Positions 20,281 through 29,459 of a stretch of 64,000 bases of DNA are shown in pieces. Numbering within the stretch: position 1 is the first letter of the stretch; every line of letters begins with the position of its first letter. This DNA comes from JAIOQJ01 sp963718635. Lineage in GTDB: Bacteria; Planctomycetota; Planctomycetia; Gemmatales; Gemmataceae. Location of the stretch: NCBI GenBank assembly GCA_963718635.1, contig OY970367.1, positions 2,356,001 through 2,420,000 of the forward strand, in the 5' to 3' direction. The notes beneath the pieces were generated by a model. The model was not told where the DNA came from, searched no databases, and saw only the letters and a program-made list of their open reading frames with translations. Position numbers and translations under genes: made by a program.

Positions 20281-22401
20281 TCAAGCGTTGGCAACAGTAA
20301 CGCCGATGGCAGCCAGGCGTTCCTTCAAGGTCTCGAGGTCGCTTTCGGCGACCACGATGGCACACGGGCCGAGTCGCTCCTGGACGAGAGCGCCTGTCGT
20401 CGGCCATTGAGTGACTCCATCAGCGACGGTCTCATTAGGCAATTCAATCACCAGCAGTCGGCGAACAGACGCGGTGCCGGTACTGCCGGCAAAAAGCAGC
20501 CGGGCGGCACTCGACAGCGGCTGATCGGAACGATCGTGCGCCCATTGCTCCAGAGTCGAAAGAGAGTAGCCGTGCCGTTGGGCCAGTTTGAGCGTATCAG
20601 GGGTAAGGGCAAAGCGCCGGGGGCCGCCGCTGGGGCCGGGCAGCGCTATCGCGATCTGGTTCAATTCCGCTTCAAGGATCAAGTCGCTTTGGGCGGCATC
20701 GACGGCAAAGGTTACGCCATCGGGCTCAAACGTGAGACACTTCTGCGGGCGCGCTTCGTAATCGCGATTGCCGGTGAGGCGAAAGTGACTGTAGTCGATC
20801 GCTTCGCCGCCGGAAGCGATGCCGATGCGATCGGTCAGCTTCACGGTAACCAATCCACGGGTGAACGCCATTTCGAGATCTTCGGCCGAAGCGAATTCGA
20901 GCAACGTCGTTGAGGCAAAAACCGAAATCCGTTCGCGCTTGCTCGACCAGCGCTGCAGCGAATCAATGACCGTCGCAGGCAGAGCGCGCGTGCCGCGTTG
21001 TTCCAGGAGCCGTTGCACCTCGGCAAGGGTTAGCCCGGTCTCCAGACCGCGGTAAACGCTCTCGGCGTTCAGTTCCATCGTACAAGCGGCGCCCAGGGTT
21101 TTCCAAACGGCAAATCGCGTCAACAGGCCGATCAGTTCCGGCGAAAGACCTTGGCGAAAGATCACCATTTCGCCATTCGGCTGAACGATGAGCGTTTGCG
21201 GAAATTCCGTCTCAAGATTCGGGGCCTTTTCCTCCTTTAACAGGTGGCGGCCAACGTCTCCCAGGCGAAACCACCAGCCGGTAGGCTCTTGGATAGCTTC
21301 AACGAGCCGTAGCGGATAGCCAATGCCGAGGAAAAGTCGCTCGATCCACTCCGTGGCGGCATCTCGCTTCTTTTTCAAAGTGGCGGACCAAGAGGGATGG
21401 CGTTCATAGAGATGGCCGGCCAACTCGTCCGCTTGCAGCCATTCGCTTGCTGGCAGGGAACGGAGAATGAGAAACGCCGGCAACAACAGCGAGGCGAAAT
21501 GTCCCCCTTCCTCCGGCGGAACGTATCCTAGAAGCGGATCCCATTTCTCGATCTTCAATATCCCCTGCCAGAGATCGAGTAACGCCCCAAGCAGGTCTTT
21601 TGACCAAAGGGCAGGGCAGGGGCTGAGGCGCAGTTCGTCTTCTACTTGTTCGACAAGGTCGGTCACTGTTGCCAACTCGAGCGCCAGCAACCCGACATCC
21701 GGTAACGGCGTCAGTTGCTCGGCGAATGGAGAAGCCAAGAGTTCATCAGTCTGGAACTTTTGCAAATCCCGTTTGAAGAGCGTTTGCTGCTGCGTCAAAC
21801 GCAATGGATCGATTGCAACGCGCAGCCAGGCGACGGCCGTGCGCAGCAGCCACTCCAGCCCGTCGGAGTGTCGCCCGACTTTGCTTTCGATCTTACGCGA
21901 ACGAAAAGGGGGCAAAGCGAAGGTTTCGTTGAGCGCCCGCGCAGTCACAGCCGGGTGCGCGAACAGACGCGCTGACAGGATGCCCGTAGGCCCCAGCCAA
22001 TCCTCGAACTGCTTCAACGATGTGATGCTGGTCGGCAAATCGGGGTGGACCAACCCCTCGTCCAGCAACGCCTGAATGGGCGCCAAGCCTTCGACGTGGT
22101 CGAATGTCGCGAGCATGGCGAGAAGCTGGCCGACTTTCCAAACCGGCTTTCGGCTCAGCCCAATCAGCGCGAGCAATTTCCGCGATGCGGGCGTGAGTTC
22201 ATTGAGCCGGCGATCAACGACCGCAGCGTTCGTCAGCGTGCCAACCCCGCGTTCGATCAATTCTTCAACCGGCCACTGGTTGCGTGGTTTGAGCAGGCGC
22301 TGCATCACCTGGCGCAGCAACGGTTCGCTGTAGCGCGTCAACGCGTCTTGAGCCCTGGCTGTCCAGTGAGGAGCATTGGCGGCGGATAGGGAACTCTTCA
22401 T
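20281..22401 (-). CDS. Helicase-associated (XPB/Ssl2-like N-terminal) domain protein
   Basis: The protein of about 706 residues matches stand-alone 'helicase-associated domain' proteins (Helicase_C_3 type), which resemble the N-terminal domain of XPB/Ssl2 but lack a motor domain. Supporting segments are TEFPQTLIVQPNGEMVIFRQG in the middle and GLVTVKLTDRIGIASGGEA, LEQWAHDRSDQPLSSAARLL in the C-terminal half. I see no Walker motifs. The start MKSSLSAANAPHW at 22401 lies four bases after the stop of the 86-residue gene upstream. A role in DNA repair or transcription is only inferred from the name-giving homologues. Confidence 0.75.
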   Translation of the reverse strand: MKSSLSAANAPHWTARAQDALTRYSEPLLRQVMQRLLKPRNQWPVEELIERGVGTLTNAAVVDRRLNELTPASRKLLALIGLSRKPVWKVGQLLAMLATFDHVEGLAPIQALLDEGLVHPDLPTSITSLKQFEDWLGPTGILSARLFAHPAVTARALNETFALPPFRSRKIESKVGRHSDGLEWLLRTAVAWLRVAIDPLRLTQQQTLFKRDLQKFQTDELLASPFAEQLTPLPDVGLLALELATVTDLVEQVEDELRLSPCPALWSKDLLGALLDLWQGILKIEKWDPLLGYVPPEEGGHFASLLLPAFLILRSLPASEWLQADELAGHLYERHPSWSATLKKKRDAATEWIERLFLGIGYPLRLVEAIQEPTGWWFRLGDVGRHLLKEEKAPNLETEFPQTLIVQPNGEMVIFRQGLSPELIGLLTRFAVWKTLGAACTMELNAESVYRGLETGLTLAEVQRLLEQRGTRALPATVIDSLQRWSSKRERISVFASTTLLEFASAEDLEMAFTRGLVTVKLTDRIGIASGGEAIDYSHFRLTGNRDYEARPQKCLTFEPDGVTFAVDAAQSDLILEAELNQIAIALPGPSGGPRRFALTPDTLKLAQRHGYSLSTLEQWAHDRSDQPLSSAARLLFAGSTGTASVRRLLVIELPNETVADGVTQWPTTGALVQERLGPCAIVVAESDLETLKERLAAIGVTVANA

Positions 22402-22405
22402 GCGT

Positions 22406-22666
22406 TCATTCCGTCGCTTTCGTGGAGCGGCCGACAACTTGGGGAGTATGGCCTGCTCGCATCAGTTCATCGAGCACCGCATCAACACGGCCCGGTCGAA
22501 TGAGCAATACGCGATCAGTTAGCCGGCCGGCAACTTCTTGGGCGAGCTTCTTGCGCGCCAGCAGCTCTTCGGCCAGCACGGCATCTTCGGTAAGAACGAG
22601 GCAGACACGGCGGTGAAGTTTCACCGGCAGCCGCGTACCGGGATTGCGACTGAAGGAGACGTTCAT
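22406..22666 (-). CDS. Hypothetical protein (86 aa) upstream of helicase-associated gene
   Basis: MNVSFSRNPGTRLPVKLHRR begins a short basic protein with the pattern VCLVLTEDAVLAEELLARKK and RVDAVLDELMRAGHTPQVVG, which looks like a small alpha/beta domain. It sits four bases from the helicase-associated gene, suggesting co-translation and a shared function. I recognise no named family. Confidence 0.65.
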   Translation of the reverse strand: MNVSFSRNPGTRLPVKLHRRVCLVLTEDAVLAEELLARKKLAQEVAGRLTDRVLLIRPGRVDAVLDELMRAGHTPQVVGRSTKATE

Positions 22667-22723
22667 GTTGTGACTCCGGTTTCTCCAAGGTGCTGCAAAC
22701 GCGGCAGAGCGATGCGAATGCGC

Positions 22724-23056
22724 CTACTTCTGATATGACAAGGCAATCACCGGTGGTCGCCCCGCTTCCACCTGGCGAAAGTTGACAAAAGCCGTGCAAT
22801 CGATGATCGAATGAAACAACTGCGGCAGGCGCTTCGAAAACTCGGACAGATGTTCCAACTGCAGCAAAACAACTGTCCCATTGGGTGCATGAATGGTGCT
22901 CATCCCGGCTTTCGGGTCATCGAGTGAGCCGAGGCAATCGATCAACGCGTCCATGTTGCGCCCGTAAGACTTCGGAAATCCGAAGGCATGGGCAAAGACG
23001 TCGTGCAACGTCTTCTCATCGACAATTTTGCGGCAGTCAATGGCGACTTTGGTCAC
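22724..23056 (-). CDS. Barstar-family ribonuclease inhibitor
   Basis: The 110-residue protein is a cytoplasmic barstar homologue. FGFPKSYGRNMDALIDCLGS matches the barnase-binding helix of barstar, keeping both aspartates of the 'YG.N.DAL.D' motif that contact the RNase active site. It starts at a GTG (23056) that overlaps the TGA of the upstream RNase gene, so the toxin and its inhibitor are translated together. It presumably protects the cytoplasm from the RNase before export. The family is well recognised; actual pairing with the adjacent RNase is inferred from gene order. Confidence 0.9.
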   Translation of the reverse strand: MTKVAIDCRKIVDEKTLHDVFAHAFGFPKSYGRNMDALIDCLGSLDDPKAGMSTIHAPNGTVVLLQLEHLSEFSKRLPQLFHSIIDCTAFVNFRQVEAGRPPVIALSYQK

Positions 23057-23433
23057 GGCTTGGCCTCCGGCGCATGGGCACGCACTTTGATGAATGTTTG
23101 GTAGTGGTCGCTAGTGTACCAGGCGCTGCCGTCTGAGCCGGTGATAAGGCGTTCCGCCCCTCGGTTAACACCTTGCCGATGAGGGTTGACATCCCATTCC
23201 TGATAGCGGATGCGCCGATTTTTCGCATCGACGGCGGGCAGATGCTTTTCGAAGTTGCCGAAGGTTCTGCCGCCTTCATAATCCTTCATGGCTTCGCCAT
23301 GCTCATCAAAGTATTTTAGAACTTTGAGCGCTTTGGCGGGCACTGCCTTGGGCGTACTCGCATCGGGCTTTTCCGCTTGCAAAGTCGGAAGAAAGCCAAG
23401 CAGGGCGATAGCGAGACAAAGGCCACGCTTCAT
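23053..23433 (-). CDS. Secreted barnase-like (guanyl-specific) ribonuclease
   Basis: The protein of 126 residues has a signal peptide (MKRGLCLAIALLGFLPTLQA) and a microbial-RNase domain. The C-terminal block RYQEWDVNP, NRGAERLITGSDG and WYTSDHYQTFIKVR aligns with barnase WREADINY, FRNSDRILYSSD and YKTTDHYQTFTKIR. It thereby keeps the catalytic Glu, the two active-site arginines and the catalytic His. It should cleave RNA after G outside the cytoplasm. The barstar gene follows with a GTGA overlap. Confidence 0.9.
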   Translation of the reverse strand: MKRGLCLAIALLGFLPTLQAEKPDASTPKAVPAKALKVLKYFDEHGEAMKDYEGGRTFGNFEKHLPAVDAKNRRIRYQEWDVNPHRQGVNRGAERLITGSDGSAWYTSDHYQTFIKVRAHAPEAKP

Positions 23434-23486
23434 GATCGGTTACTCTGGCGAATGGGAATTTGGCTTATTGTATGAGATCGCACGAT

Positions 23487-24575
23487 TCATTCCGGGCGTT
23501 TTACTACGAAGAGACTGGTCTCATTGACAATCAACAGCCGACGTCCGCCGGGATCAAATGCTCCCGCTTCGATATGAGTGGAATACTTTCCGGCCATCTG
23601 CTCTTTCCCTTCAACATCCCAAAGGAAGAAGCGATCTTCAACGGCGTCCCACTTGACGACGCCTAGCAGACCTTTGCTGTCCGGTGCATAGACGAGCGAA
23701 TAGAGCGAACCTTTCTCGACGCGCCATTTCGTGGGCTCAGCCAGTTTTTCGCCGAGTTTCCAAGTTAGCACCGTACCGTCCAAGCAGCCTGCACTGAGCG
23801 ATTCTCCGTCGGGCGAAACCGCAACGCAACGGGCGCCTTCCTTGAGCATCAGCTTCTTTTCTTCTTTTGGCTTGTCGCCCAAGCTCCAAATGCGGATGGT
23901 CTTGTCGCGGTCGCTCGTGGAGAACAACTGCTTACCATCGAGCGAAGCCGCTAGCCCTCGGACGCGGTCTTCGTGGCCGGTTAGCGTTGAGCGGAGCGCG
24001 GGGGGAATCTTTGCCATATCCCAGACTTTGATCGTCTTGTCGGCCCCGGCGGTGCAGAGAGTTTTTCCATCGGTGCTAAGCGTCATTGCCCAGATAGGTC
24101 CGCCTTTGTGGGCGGCAATACTCGCTGCATTGGTCAGTTTTCCTGGCGCGATATTCCAGAATTTTAGATTTCCGAGCGCATCGCCGCCGATGAGCGTCTT
24201 GCCGCTAAGCGTGAAATTCAAACAAACCACGTCTTTATGAGTAGTGGTCCCGACAATTCGAAGAGTGTTTAGATCCCAGACTCGCACTTGGCCATCGGGC
24301 CCGCTGGTGGCCATCTGCCCGCCGTCGGCACGGAAAGCAACGCTGTCGTAGCGCCCTTCGCGTTCACCCAAGACGGCCAGCACCTCCTTCGGCAAACCTT
24401 TTGGTCGCTGGGCAGCGGTCAGCCTTTTCGCATCGATTTTGTCCAGCGGGGTTTTCGGCAGTTCATCAGCCCAAGTTGGAACAATCAGCAGCACTACCAG
24501 AAGCAATCCCGCTTGAATTCGCCAATATTTCACGAATCGCTTCCTCGCACGCCTCAAAACCGACTGTTGAATCAC
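23487..24575 (-). CDS. Exported WD40-repeat protein
   Basis: The protein of 362 residues has a membrane or signal segment near residue 25 (AGLLLVVLLIVPTWADE) and then six to seven WD40 blades. Typical units are DGQVRVWDLNTLRIVG, DKTIKVWDMAKIPPA, DKTIRIWSLGDKPKE and DGTVLTWKLGEK. The propeller is probably a protein-interaction platform in the periplasm; no enzymatic residues are evident. It is divergent from the UbiA-type gene, with about 50 bp between the starts. WD40 proteins of this kind are abundant in planctomycetes, so the specific role cannot be inferred. Confidence 0.85.
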   Translation of the reverse strand: MIQQSVLRRARKRFVKYWRIQAGLLLVVLLIVPTWADELPKTPLDKIDAKRLTAAQRPKGLPKEVLAVLGEREGRYDSVAFRADGGQMATSGPDGQVRVWDLNTLRIVGTTTHKDVVCLNFTLSGKTLIGGDALGNLKFWNIAPGKLTNAASIAAHKGGPIWAMTLSTDGKTLCTAGADKTIKVWDMAKIPPALRSTLTGHEDRVRGLAASLDGKQLFSTSDRDKTIRIWSLGDKPKEEKKLMLKEGARCVAVSPDGESLSAGCLDGTVLTWKLGEKLAEPTKWRVEKGSLYSLVYAPDSKGLLGVVKWDAVEDRFFLWDVEGKEQMAGKYSTHIEAGAFDPGGRRLLIVNETSLFVVKRPE

Positions 24576-24627
24576 GAAATCCTATTATATCAGTTGAATC
24601 CGCTTCGCCACTGAGTCCAAGGCGCCT

Positions 24628-25548
24628 ATGCCGTTCCTTCCCTACGCTCGTCTGTTGCGCTTGCCCAACGTTTTCACCGCCTTTGCGGACATTGCTCTGG
24701 GCATCTGCGTGGCCATCAGTTTCTTGTCAACGGCGGTTGATGAGTCTTTCTGGATGCGGGCAGGTCTGCTCTGCTTTGCCTCTGGATCCCTCTACCTCGG
24801 CGGCATGGTCTGGAATGATTATTTCGACTTGGAAGAGGATCGCCGCGATCGACCGTTTCGGCCCTTGGCTTCGGGAAGAATCTCGACGCGAACTGCCATG
24901 TTCATGGGCTTATTTCTCTTCATCGCAGGATTAGGGGCGGCTGTAGTCAGCGGCTTTCGACAAGAATTTTGGCGCCCTGATGGCGCAATCACCGGCGGCA
25001 CTCTCGCCGTTGCGATTCTCGCCTACGATGCCCGCATCAAACGCACGCCCGCGGGACCGTTGGGGATGGCCGCTTGCCGATTTCTCAACGTATTGCTCGG
25101 CCTCACTTTGATCGATACTGCGGCGCTGGGTTGGCCGACGCGGCTGCACCTCGCATCAACCGTGGGCATCTACATCGTCGGCGTCACCTGGTTTGCACGG
25201 ACCGAAGAGAAACGAAGCAATCCGAAAGTTCTCCGCGCGGCGGCTGTTGTTCTGCTTGCCGCGCTGTTGCTTGCTTTGGCTGTACCGGTGCGCGTGCCGC
25301 CGGGGACGAGCTCGATACTGTTTCCTTATCTGCTTGTCGCCTTCGGTTTCTGGATCGGCTTTCCCGTCGTTCGAGCGATTCAGAAGCCGACGCCAGAAAG
25401 GGTGCAAGCCGGGGTGAAACGTTGCATTCTCGGCCTGGTGGGGCTCGATGCCTTGCTGGCCAGTGTCTTTGTCGGTACGCCGGGCTTGCTCGTCTTTTTA
25501 CTGTTGCCGCCTGCGGTTTTGCTCGGAAAATGGGTCTATTCAACCTGA
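24628..25548 (+). CDS. UbiA-family prenyltransferase (EboC-like)
   Basis: This is a 306-residue integral membrane protein with about eight to nine hydrophobic helices. The first aspartate motif is NDYFDLEEDRRDRPFRPLAS near residue 63, matching the NDxxDxxxD prenyl-diphosphate-binding site; a second conserved region is YDARIKRTPAGPLGMAACR. The start ARLLRLPNVFTAFADIALG and the 'RPFRPLASGRIS' segment resemble UbiA-like EboC proteins more than UbiA or MenA, but no other ebo genes are present. It would transfer a prenyl chain to an unknown acceptor. The M2-like peptidase gene follows after about 20 bases. Confidence 0.82.
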   Translation: MPFLPYARLLRLPNVFTAFADIALGICVAISFLSTAVDESFWMRAGLLCFASGSLYLGGMVWNDYFDLEEDRRDRPFRPLASGRISTRTAMFMGLFLFIAGLGAAVVSGFRQEFWRPDGAITGGTLAVAILAYDARIKRTPAGPLGMAACRFLNVLLGLTLIDTAALGWPTRLHLASTVGIYIVGVTWFARTEEKRSNPKVLRAAAVVLLAALLLALAVPVRVPPGTSSILFPYLLVAFGFWIGFPVVRAIQKPTPERVQAGVKRCILGLVGLDALLASVFVGTPGLLVFLLLPPAVLLGKWVYST

Positions 25549-25569
25549 TGTCGCGAAAGGAATTCTTCG

Positions 25570-27262
25570 ATGTTCAAGACATTCTCACCTGCACTGATTT
25601 TGTGGATCGTGATCGGAGGAGCAGCGATGGCGAGCCCTGAGATGACGGAACGCGCGAAGAAGTTTGTTGCCGACCATGAGAAGCGAATACGGCCTCTCGA
25701 TGTCGCAGCCGGGCAAGCCTGGTGGAACGCCAACGTCTCCGGCAACGATGCCGACTTCAAGAGAAAGGAAGAGGCGCAGAACAAGATTGATGAAGCCCTG
25801 GCTAACCGTGAAACGTTTGCCGAATTGAAAGCATTAAAGGCAGAAAGCGAGAAAGGCGAGATCGACGACAAAATCGCCGCTCGCGCGATCGAAGTGCTCT
25901 ACCTGCTTTATCTCGAAAAGCAGGTCGATGCCGATCTGCTTAAAAAGATCACCGCCAAGGCAAATGCGGTTGAACAGAAGTTTAACGTCTATCGGGCCAA
26001 CGTCGATGGCAAGGAGATGGCCGACAGCGAAGTGCGCAAGATCCTTAAAACGTCGGACGATTCCTCTCGCCGGAAAACGGTGTGGGAAGCGAGCAAAGCG
26101 GTTGGCCTTGAGACCGGGCCGATCCTCAAAGATCTCGTGAAGCTACGCAACGAAATGGCCGCACAGCTTGGGTTCAAGAACTTTCATGCGCTGTCGCTTT
26201 TTCTGAACGAACAAGAAGGGGGCGAGTTAATCAAGCTCTTTGACGATCTCGACGAACTGACGCGTGAGCCGTTTATCGCGGCGAAGAAGGAAATCGACGA
26301 ACGCCTGAGCGCTGAAATATGGCATCAAGCCGGAAGAGTTGATGCCGTGGCATTATCACGACCCCTTCTTTCAGGAATCGCCTGCCGTTTTTGAAGCCAA
26401 TCTCGACGCGCCATATGCCAAGGCCGATCTGCTGCGCCTTTGCCGAGAGTTCTACGACGGCATCGGCCTGCCGATCGATTCGGTAATCGCTCGCAGCGAT
26501 CTTTACGAGAAAAAAGGGAAGAGCCCGCACGCCTTCTGCACAGATATCGATCGCGAAGGCGATGTGCGCGTGCTCGCCAACATCGTGAATAACGAGTATT
26601 GGATGGGAACGATGCTGCACGAGCTCGGCCACTCCGTCTATAGCAGCAAGAATATCCCGAAAGAGTTGCCTTATGTCTTGCGCACGGAGACGCACATCCT
26701 GACGACCGAAGGCGTGGCGATGCAGTTTGAACGCTTCTCGAAATCACGGGCATGGATCGAAAAGATGGGTGTGACGATCGAAAACCCGCAAGCCTTTGCC
26801 GAGGCCGCGGCCAAGATCCAGCGGAACCAACTCCTTATCTTTTCGCGCTGGTGCCAGGTCATGCTGCGCTTCGAGAAGAGCATGTACGAAAACCCCGATC
26901 AGGATTTGAACAAATTATGGTGGGATCTGGTAGAAAAATATCAGATGATCCATCGGCCCAAGGACCGCAACGCGCCTGACTTTGCCAGCAAGATCCACAT
27001 CGTCAGCGCGCCCGTTTACTACCACAATTACATGATGGGCCAACTCTTTGCTTCCCAGGTTCATCATGCGATCGCACGCGACGTTTACGACGGCGCCGAC
27101 CCGAAGACGGTGCTCTACATCGGCGACAAGCGCGTTGGCGATTTCATGAAGAAAAAAGTTTTTGAACCGGGGAAGACGCTCAACTGGAAAGACTTGACGA
27201 AATTCGCCACGGGTGAAAACCTTACCCCGAAAGCGTTTTCCGAAGATTTCAAGGCAAAGTGA
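25570..27262 (+). CDS. M2-type (ACE-like) peptidyl-dipeptidase/zinc metallopeptidase, frameshifted
   Basis: A signal peptide (MFKTFSPALILWIVIGGAAM) precedes a helical metallopeptidase of about 560 residues. The zinc site is MLHELGHSVYSSK (HExxH) with a downstream glutamate in LTTEGVAMQFER. HYHDPFFQE before it and SKIHIVSAPVYYHNYMMGQL after it resemble peptidase family M2 and its relatives. A single indel near 26320 separates the first 250 residues (ending DERLSAE...) from the rest (...MPWHYHDPFFQ). It probably trims dipeptides from peptides in the periplasm. It follows the UbiA-type gene closely, perhaps in one transcript. Confidence 0.83.
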
Positions 27263-27421
27263 AACGGCAGCCATTGCATCACGCTTGGAGACGGTCTAAG
27301 TCGATCGCGATATTGGCTCGCCCCTTGACTTCCGCAAGCATTCCCGTCAGATAATCCCATTCCATTCGATAATGTATGGCGAACTCTCTCCCTGCTGGCC
27401 GCGTATAGGAAATAGGTTTCG

Positions 27422-28039
27422 GTGCATTCCAACGACTCGCTGAGCTATTGTTCCGATGAGGAACTGCTGGGCCGGCTTCGCAACGGCGAGCGCGAGATCT
27501 TCGGATTGCTCGTTCGTCGCTACGAGCGCGAACTCTACGGATACCTGCGTCGCTATCTCGGCGACGAAAACCTGGCCGACGATGTCTTTCAAACGACGTT
27601 TCTTCAGGTCTATCTGAAGATCGCTCAATACGAACCGGGCCGACCCGCTCGACCCTGGCTGTACACGATCGCCACCCATCAGGCGATTGATGCCATGCGA
27701 CGGGTCGGCCGTCATGCTGCCGTCAGTCTTGAACAGCCCACGGGCGTTGGCGACAATGGCGAGGCCCGTGGGCTGCTGGAAATGCTGGAAAGCCGTGAAG
27801 CCGGCCCGCTTGAAAATATGGAGCAGGAAGAGCAGCGGACGCGCGTGCGGGCATCGATTGATCAACTGCCCGAAACACTGCGGCAGGTGGTGCTGCTCAC
27901 TTACTATCAGGGGCTAAAATACCGCGAAGCTGCCGAGATTCTCGAAGTTCCGGTTGGGACCGTGAAGTCTCGACTGCATACGGCGCTGATGAAACTGCAA
28001 GAGAATTGGAACGCCGATCGGGAGGCGGTCAGTGGCTGA
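27422..28039 (+). CDS. ECF-type RNA polymerase sigma factor
   Basis: The protein of 205 residues starts at a GTG (27422). Region 2 contains LLVRRYERELYGYLRRYLGD and ADDVFQTTFLQVYLKIAQYE; region 4 contains LPETLRQVVLLTYYQGLKYR and AAEILEVPVGTVKSRLH, the helix-turn-helix that reads the -35 element. It redirects RNA polymerase to a small regulon. The next gene overlaps it by eight bases and encodes a membrane protein in the position of an anti-sigma factor. The trigger is unknown. Confidence 0.93.
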   Translation: MHSNDSLSYCSDEELLGRLRNGEREIFGLLVRRYERELYGYLRRYLGDENLADDVFQTTFLQVYLKIAQYEPGRPARPWLYTIATHQAIDAMRRVGRHAAVSLEQPTGVGDNGEARGLLEMLESREAGPLENMEQEEQRTRVRASIDQLPETLRQVVLLTYYQGLKYREAAEILEVPVGTVKSRLHTALMKLQENWNADREAVSG

Positions 28040-29026
28040 AACGGGAAGTGCTGCAATGGAAGAAGACTACATTGGCTACGCATTCAAATCGCTCGACGAT
28101 GCGGCGACTCGCGAAGTCGAAGCCGTTCTCGCGGAACGGCCCGCGGAGGCGTTGCGGCTAAAGCGAATCCGGGCTGCCCTCGAGCCTCTGGCTTGGGATA
28201 AGGATGCGTTCGAGCCACCGGCAGGACTCATCGTGCGTACGGTCGCCATGACAGCGGAACACGTTGTAGCTGCCGAAGGGAGCGTTCTCGCGCGATACGA
28301 CTGTCAGCCCCGTTGCTGAGTTTCTGCGTTCCATCGGCCGGCGCGAGCCTCAAGCGGAGACGTTGCCCGTATACCCCTGGCACACGAATGAACCGTCGCC
28401 GGTGCAGCATCGCCGTCGCGATCTGGCTACGGCAATCGGGTTAACCGCCGCTTTGTTGATGATTGGGACTGCCGGGGTTGTAACGCTACGGCAAACTTCA
28501 GAAGTGAATGCCTGCCAGAATAATCTGCGCTCGGTCCATTTCGATTTGAATACATACGCCGATGCGCACAACGATCACTATCCTCAAGTCGCCGCTCATC
28601 AAGACGTGGCTTCCACGCTGGTAGCCGCGCGGAAGACAGGGGCCATGTCGCACTTGGCCGCATTCACCTGCCCGAGCGTCAACCACACATCAACGGGGCT
28701 GACGCCGATCGATTATGCCTACAGCCTGGGATATCGAGATGAAGAAGGGCATCTGAAGGGCATTGTCCGCGAGCCGGAGAACGACAACTTTCCGATCGCG
28801 GCCGACGCTCCCGAACGTCGCGATGGCATGACCGTGCCGATCAACCATCGCAAAGGTCAGAACGTGCTGTTCGGCGGCGGCCATGTGCGGTTCTGCACCA
28901 ACCCGTATGTCGGTCCGGAGACCGGCGGCAAAGGCGACGACATCTATTACAACACGGCACGCGAACCCCGCGCGGGAACCCATCGCCGGGACATCGCCGC
29001 TCGGGTGCGCAAACGAGCAACCGTAG
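28032..29026 (+). CDS. Anti-sigma-like membrane protein with planctomycete 'H-x9-DG'-type C-terminus (two frameshifts)
   Basis: The start is the GTG at 28032, overlapping the sigma gene; the ATG at 28056 is the alternative. The N-terminal part (GYAFKSLDDAATREVEAVLA) looks like a sigma-interacting domain. After an indel near 28300 come a transmembrane helix (AIGLTAALLMIGTAGVVTL) and an extracytoplasmic part with CQNNLRSVHFDLNTYADAHN and NVLFGGGHVRFCTNP. That part is similar to the pilin-like DUF1559 tails of planctomycetes. A second indel near 28993 restores HRRD-SPLGCANEQP and the stop at 29026. Function as sigma antagonist is inferred from position and topology. Confidence 0.7.
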
Positions 29027-29047
29027 CGGCGCCGATGGCCCGGCTTG

Positions 29048-29134
29048 TTACTTGCGATGGCGAATCTTGGCCCGCATCCGTCGTTTCTTGCGGCCGACTT
29101 TACGGCGTCCCGTCCCTCGGCGTCTGCCAGCCAT
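29048..29134 (-). CDS. AURKAIP1/COX24-type very small basic protein (28 aa)
   Basis: MAGRRRGTGRRKVGRKKRRM is followed by RAKIRHRK and TAA. More than half of the residues are Arg or Lys. The pattern KKRRMRAKIRHRK matches the bacterial AURKAIP1/COX24-domain miniproteins and the bS22/THX-like ribosomal peptides, which bind rRNA in the small subunit. A strong ribosome-binding site (GAGGAGAGG) lies seven to eight bases before the ATG at 29134. The gene converges with the anti-sigma-like gene, which ends at 29026. Ribosome association is inferred from composition and known homologues. Confidence 0.75.
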   Translation of the reverse strand: MAGRRRGTGRRKVGRKKRRMRAKIRHRK

Positions 29135-29263
29135 ACACCTCTCCTCGACTCAATAACCCAAGTTCAATTTTTAGGAATCGTTTATCCTACGGCCATCATG
29201 TCCTTATGGCAAGGGACATGGATTGTTCGAATGCTCGAGGGGGTGAGCCAACTCTTTCTGGCA

Positions 29264-29340
29264 ATTCTGGCGAGCGGCGCGGCGTAAGCCCGCCGTGGAA
29301 TCGGAACACGGCGGGCTTACGCCGCGCCGCTCGCCAGAAT
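29264..29340. repeat. Perfect 34-bp inverted repeat
   Basis: Arms 29264-29297 and 29307-29340 are exact complements (ATTCTGGCGAGCGGCGCGGC..., nine-base loop). A second copy at 54997-55068 has one extra C in both arms, so it stays paired. The rest of the 29135-29459 spacer shows no gene. Confidence 0.9.
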
Positions 29341-29459
29341 CCGTTAAGCGCACCTGCTCCAGTGCCACCAAGGGGTTAAAGGCATGTTATTTGCATTGTC
29401 TCGGTTAAGCAGTTTTTAACTGCGACAGGATGAACGTTCGACTATCAAGGAGTTACCGC

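Noticed and set aside
29027..29379. Extension of the anti-sigma-like protein to 29379
   Set aside because: It runs through the 28-residue basic gene on the other strand and the 34-bp palindrome; a single indel gives a family-like end at 29026.
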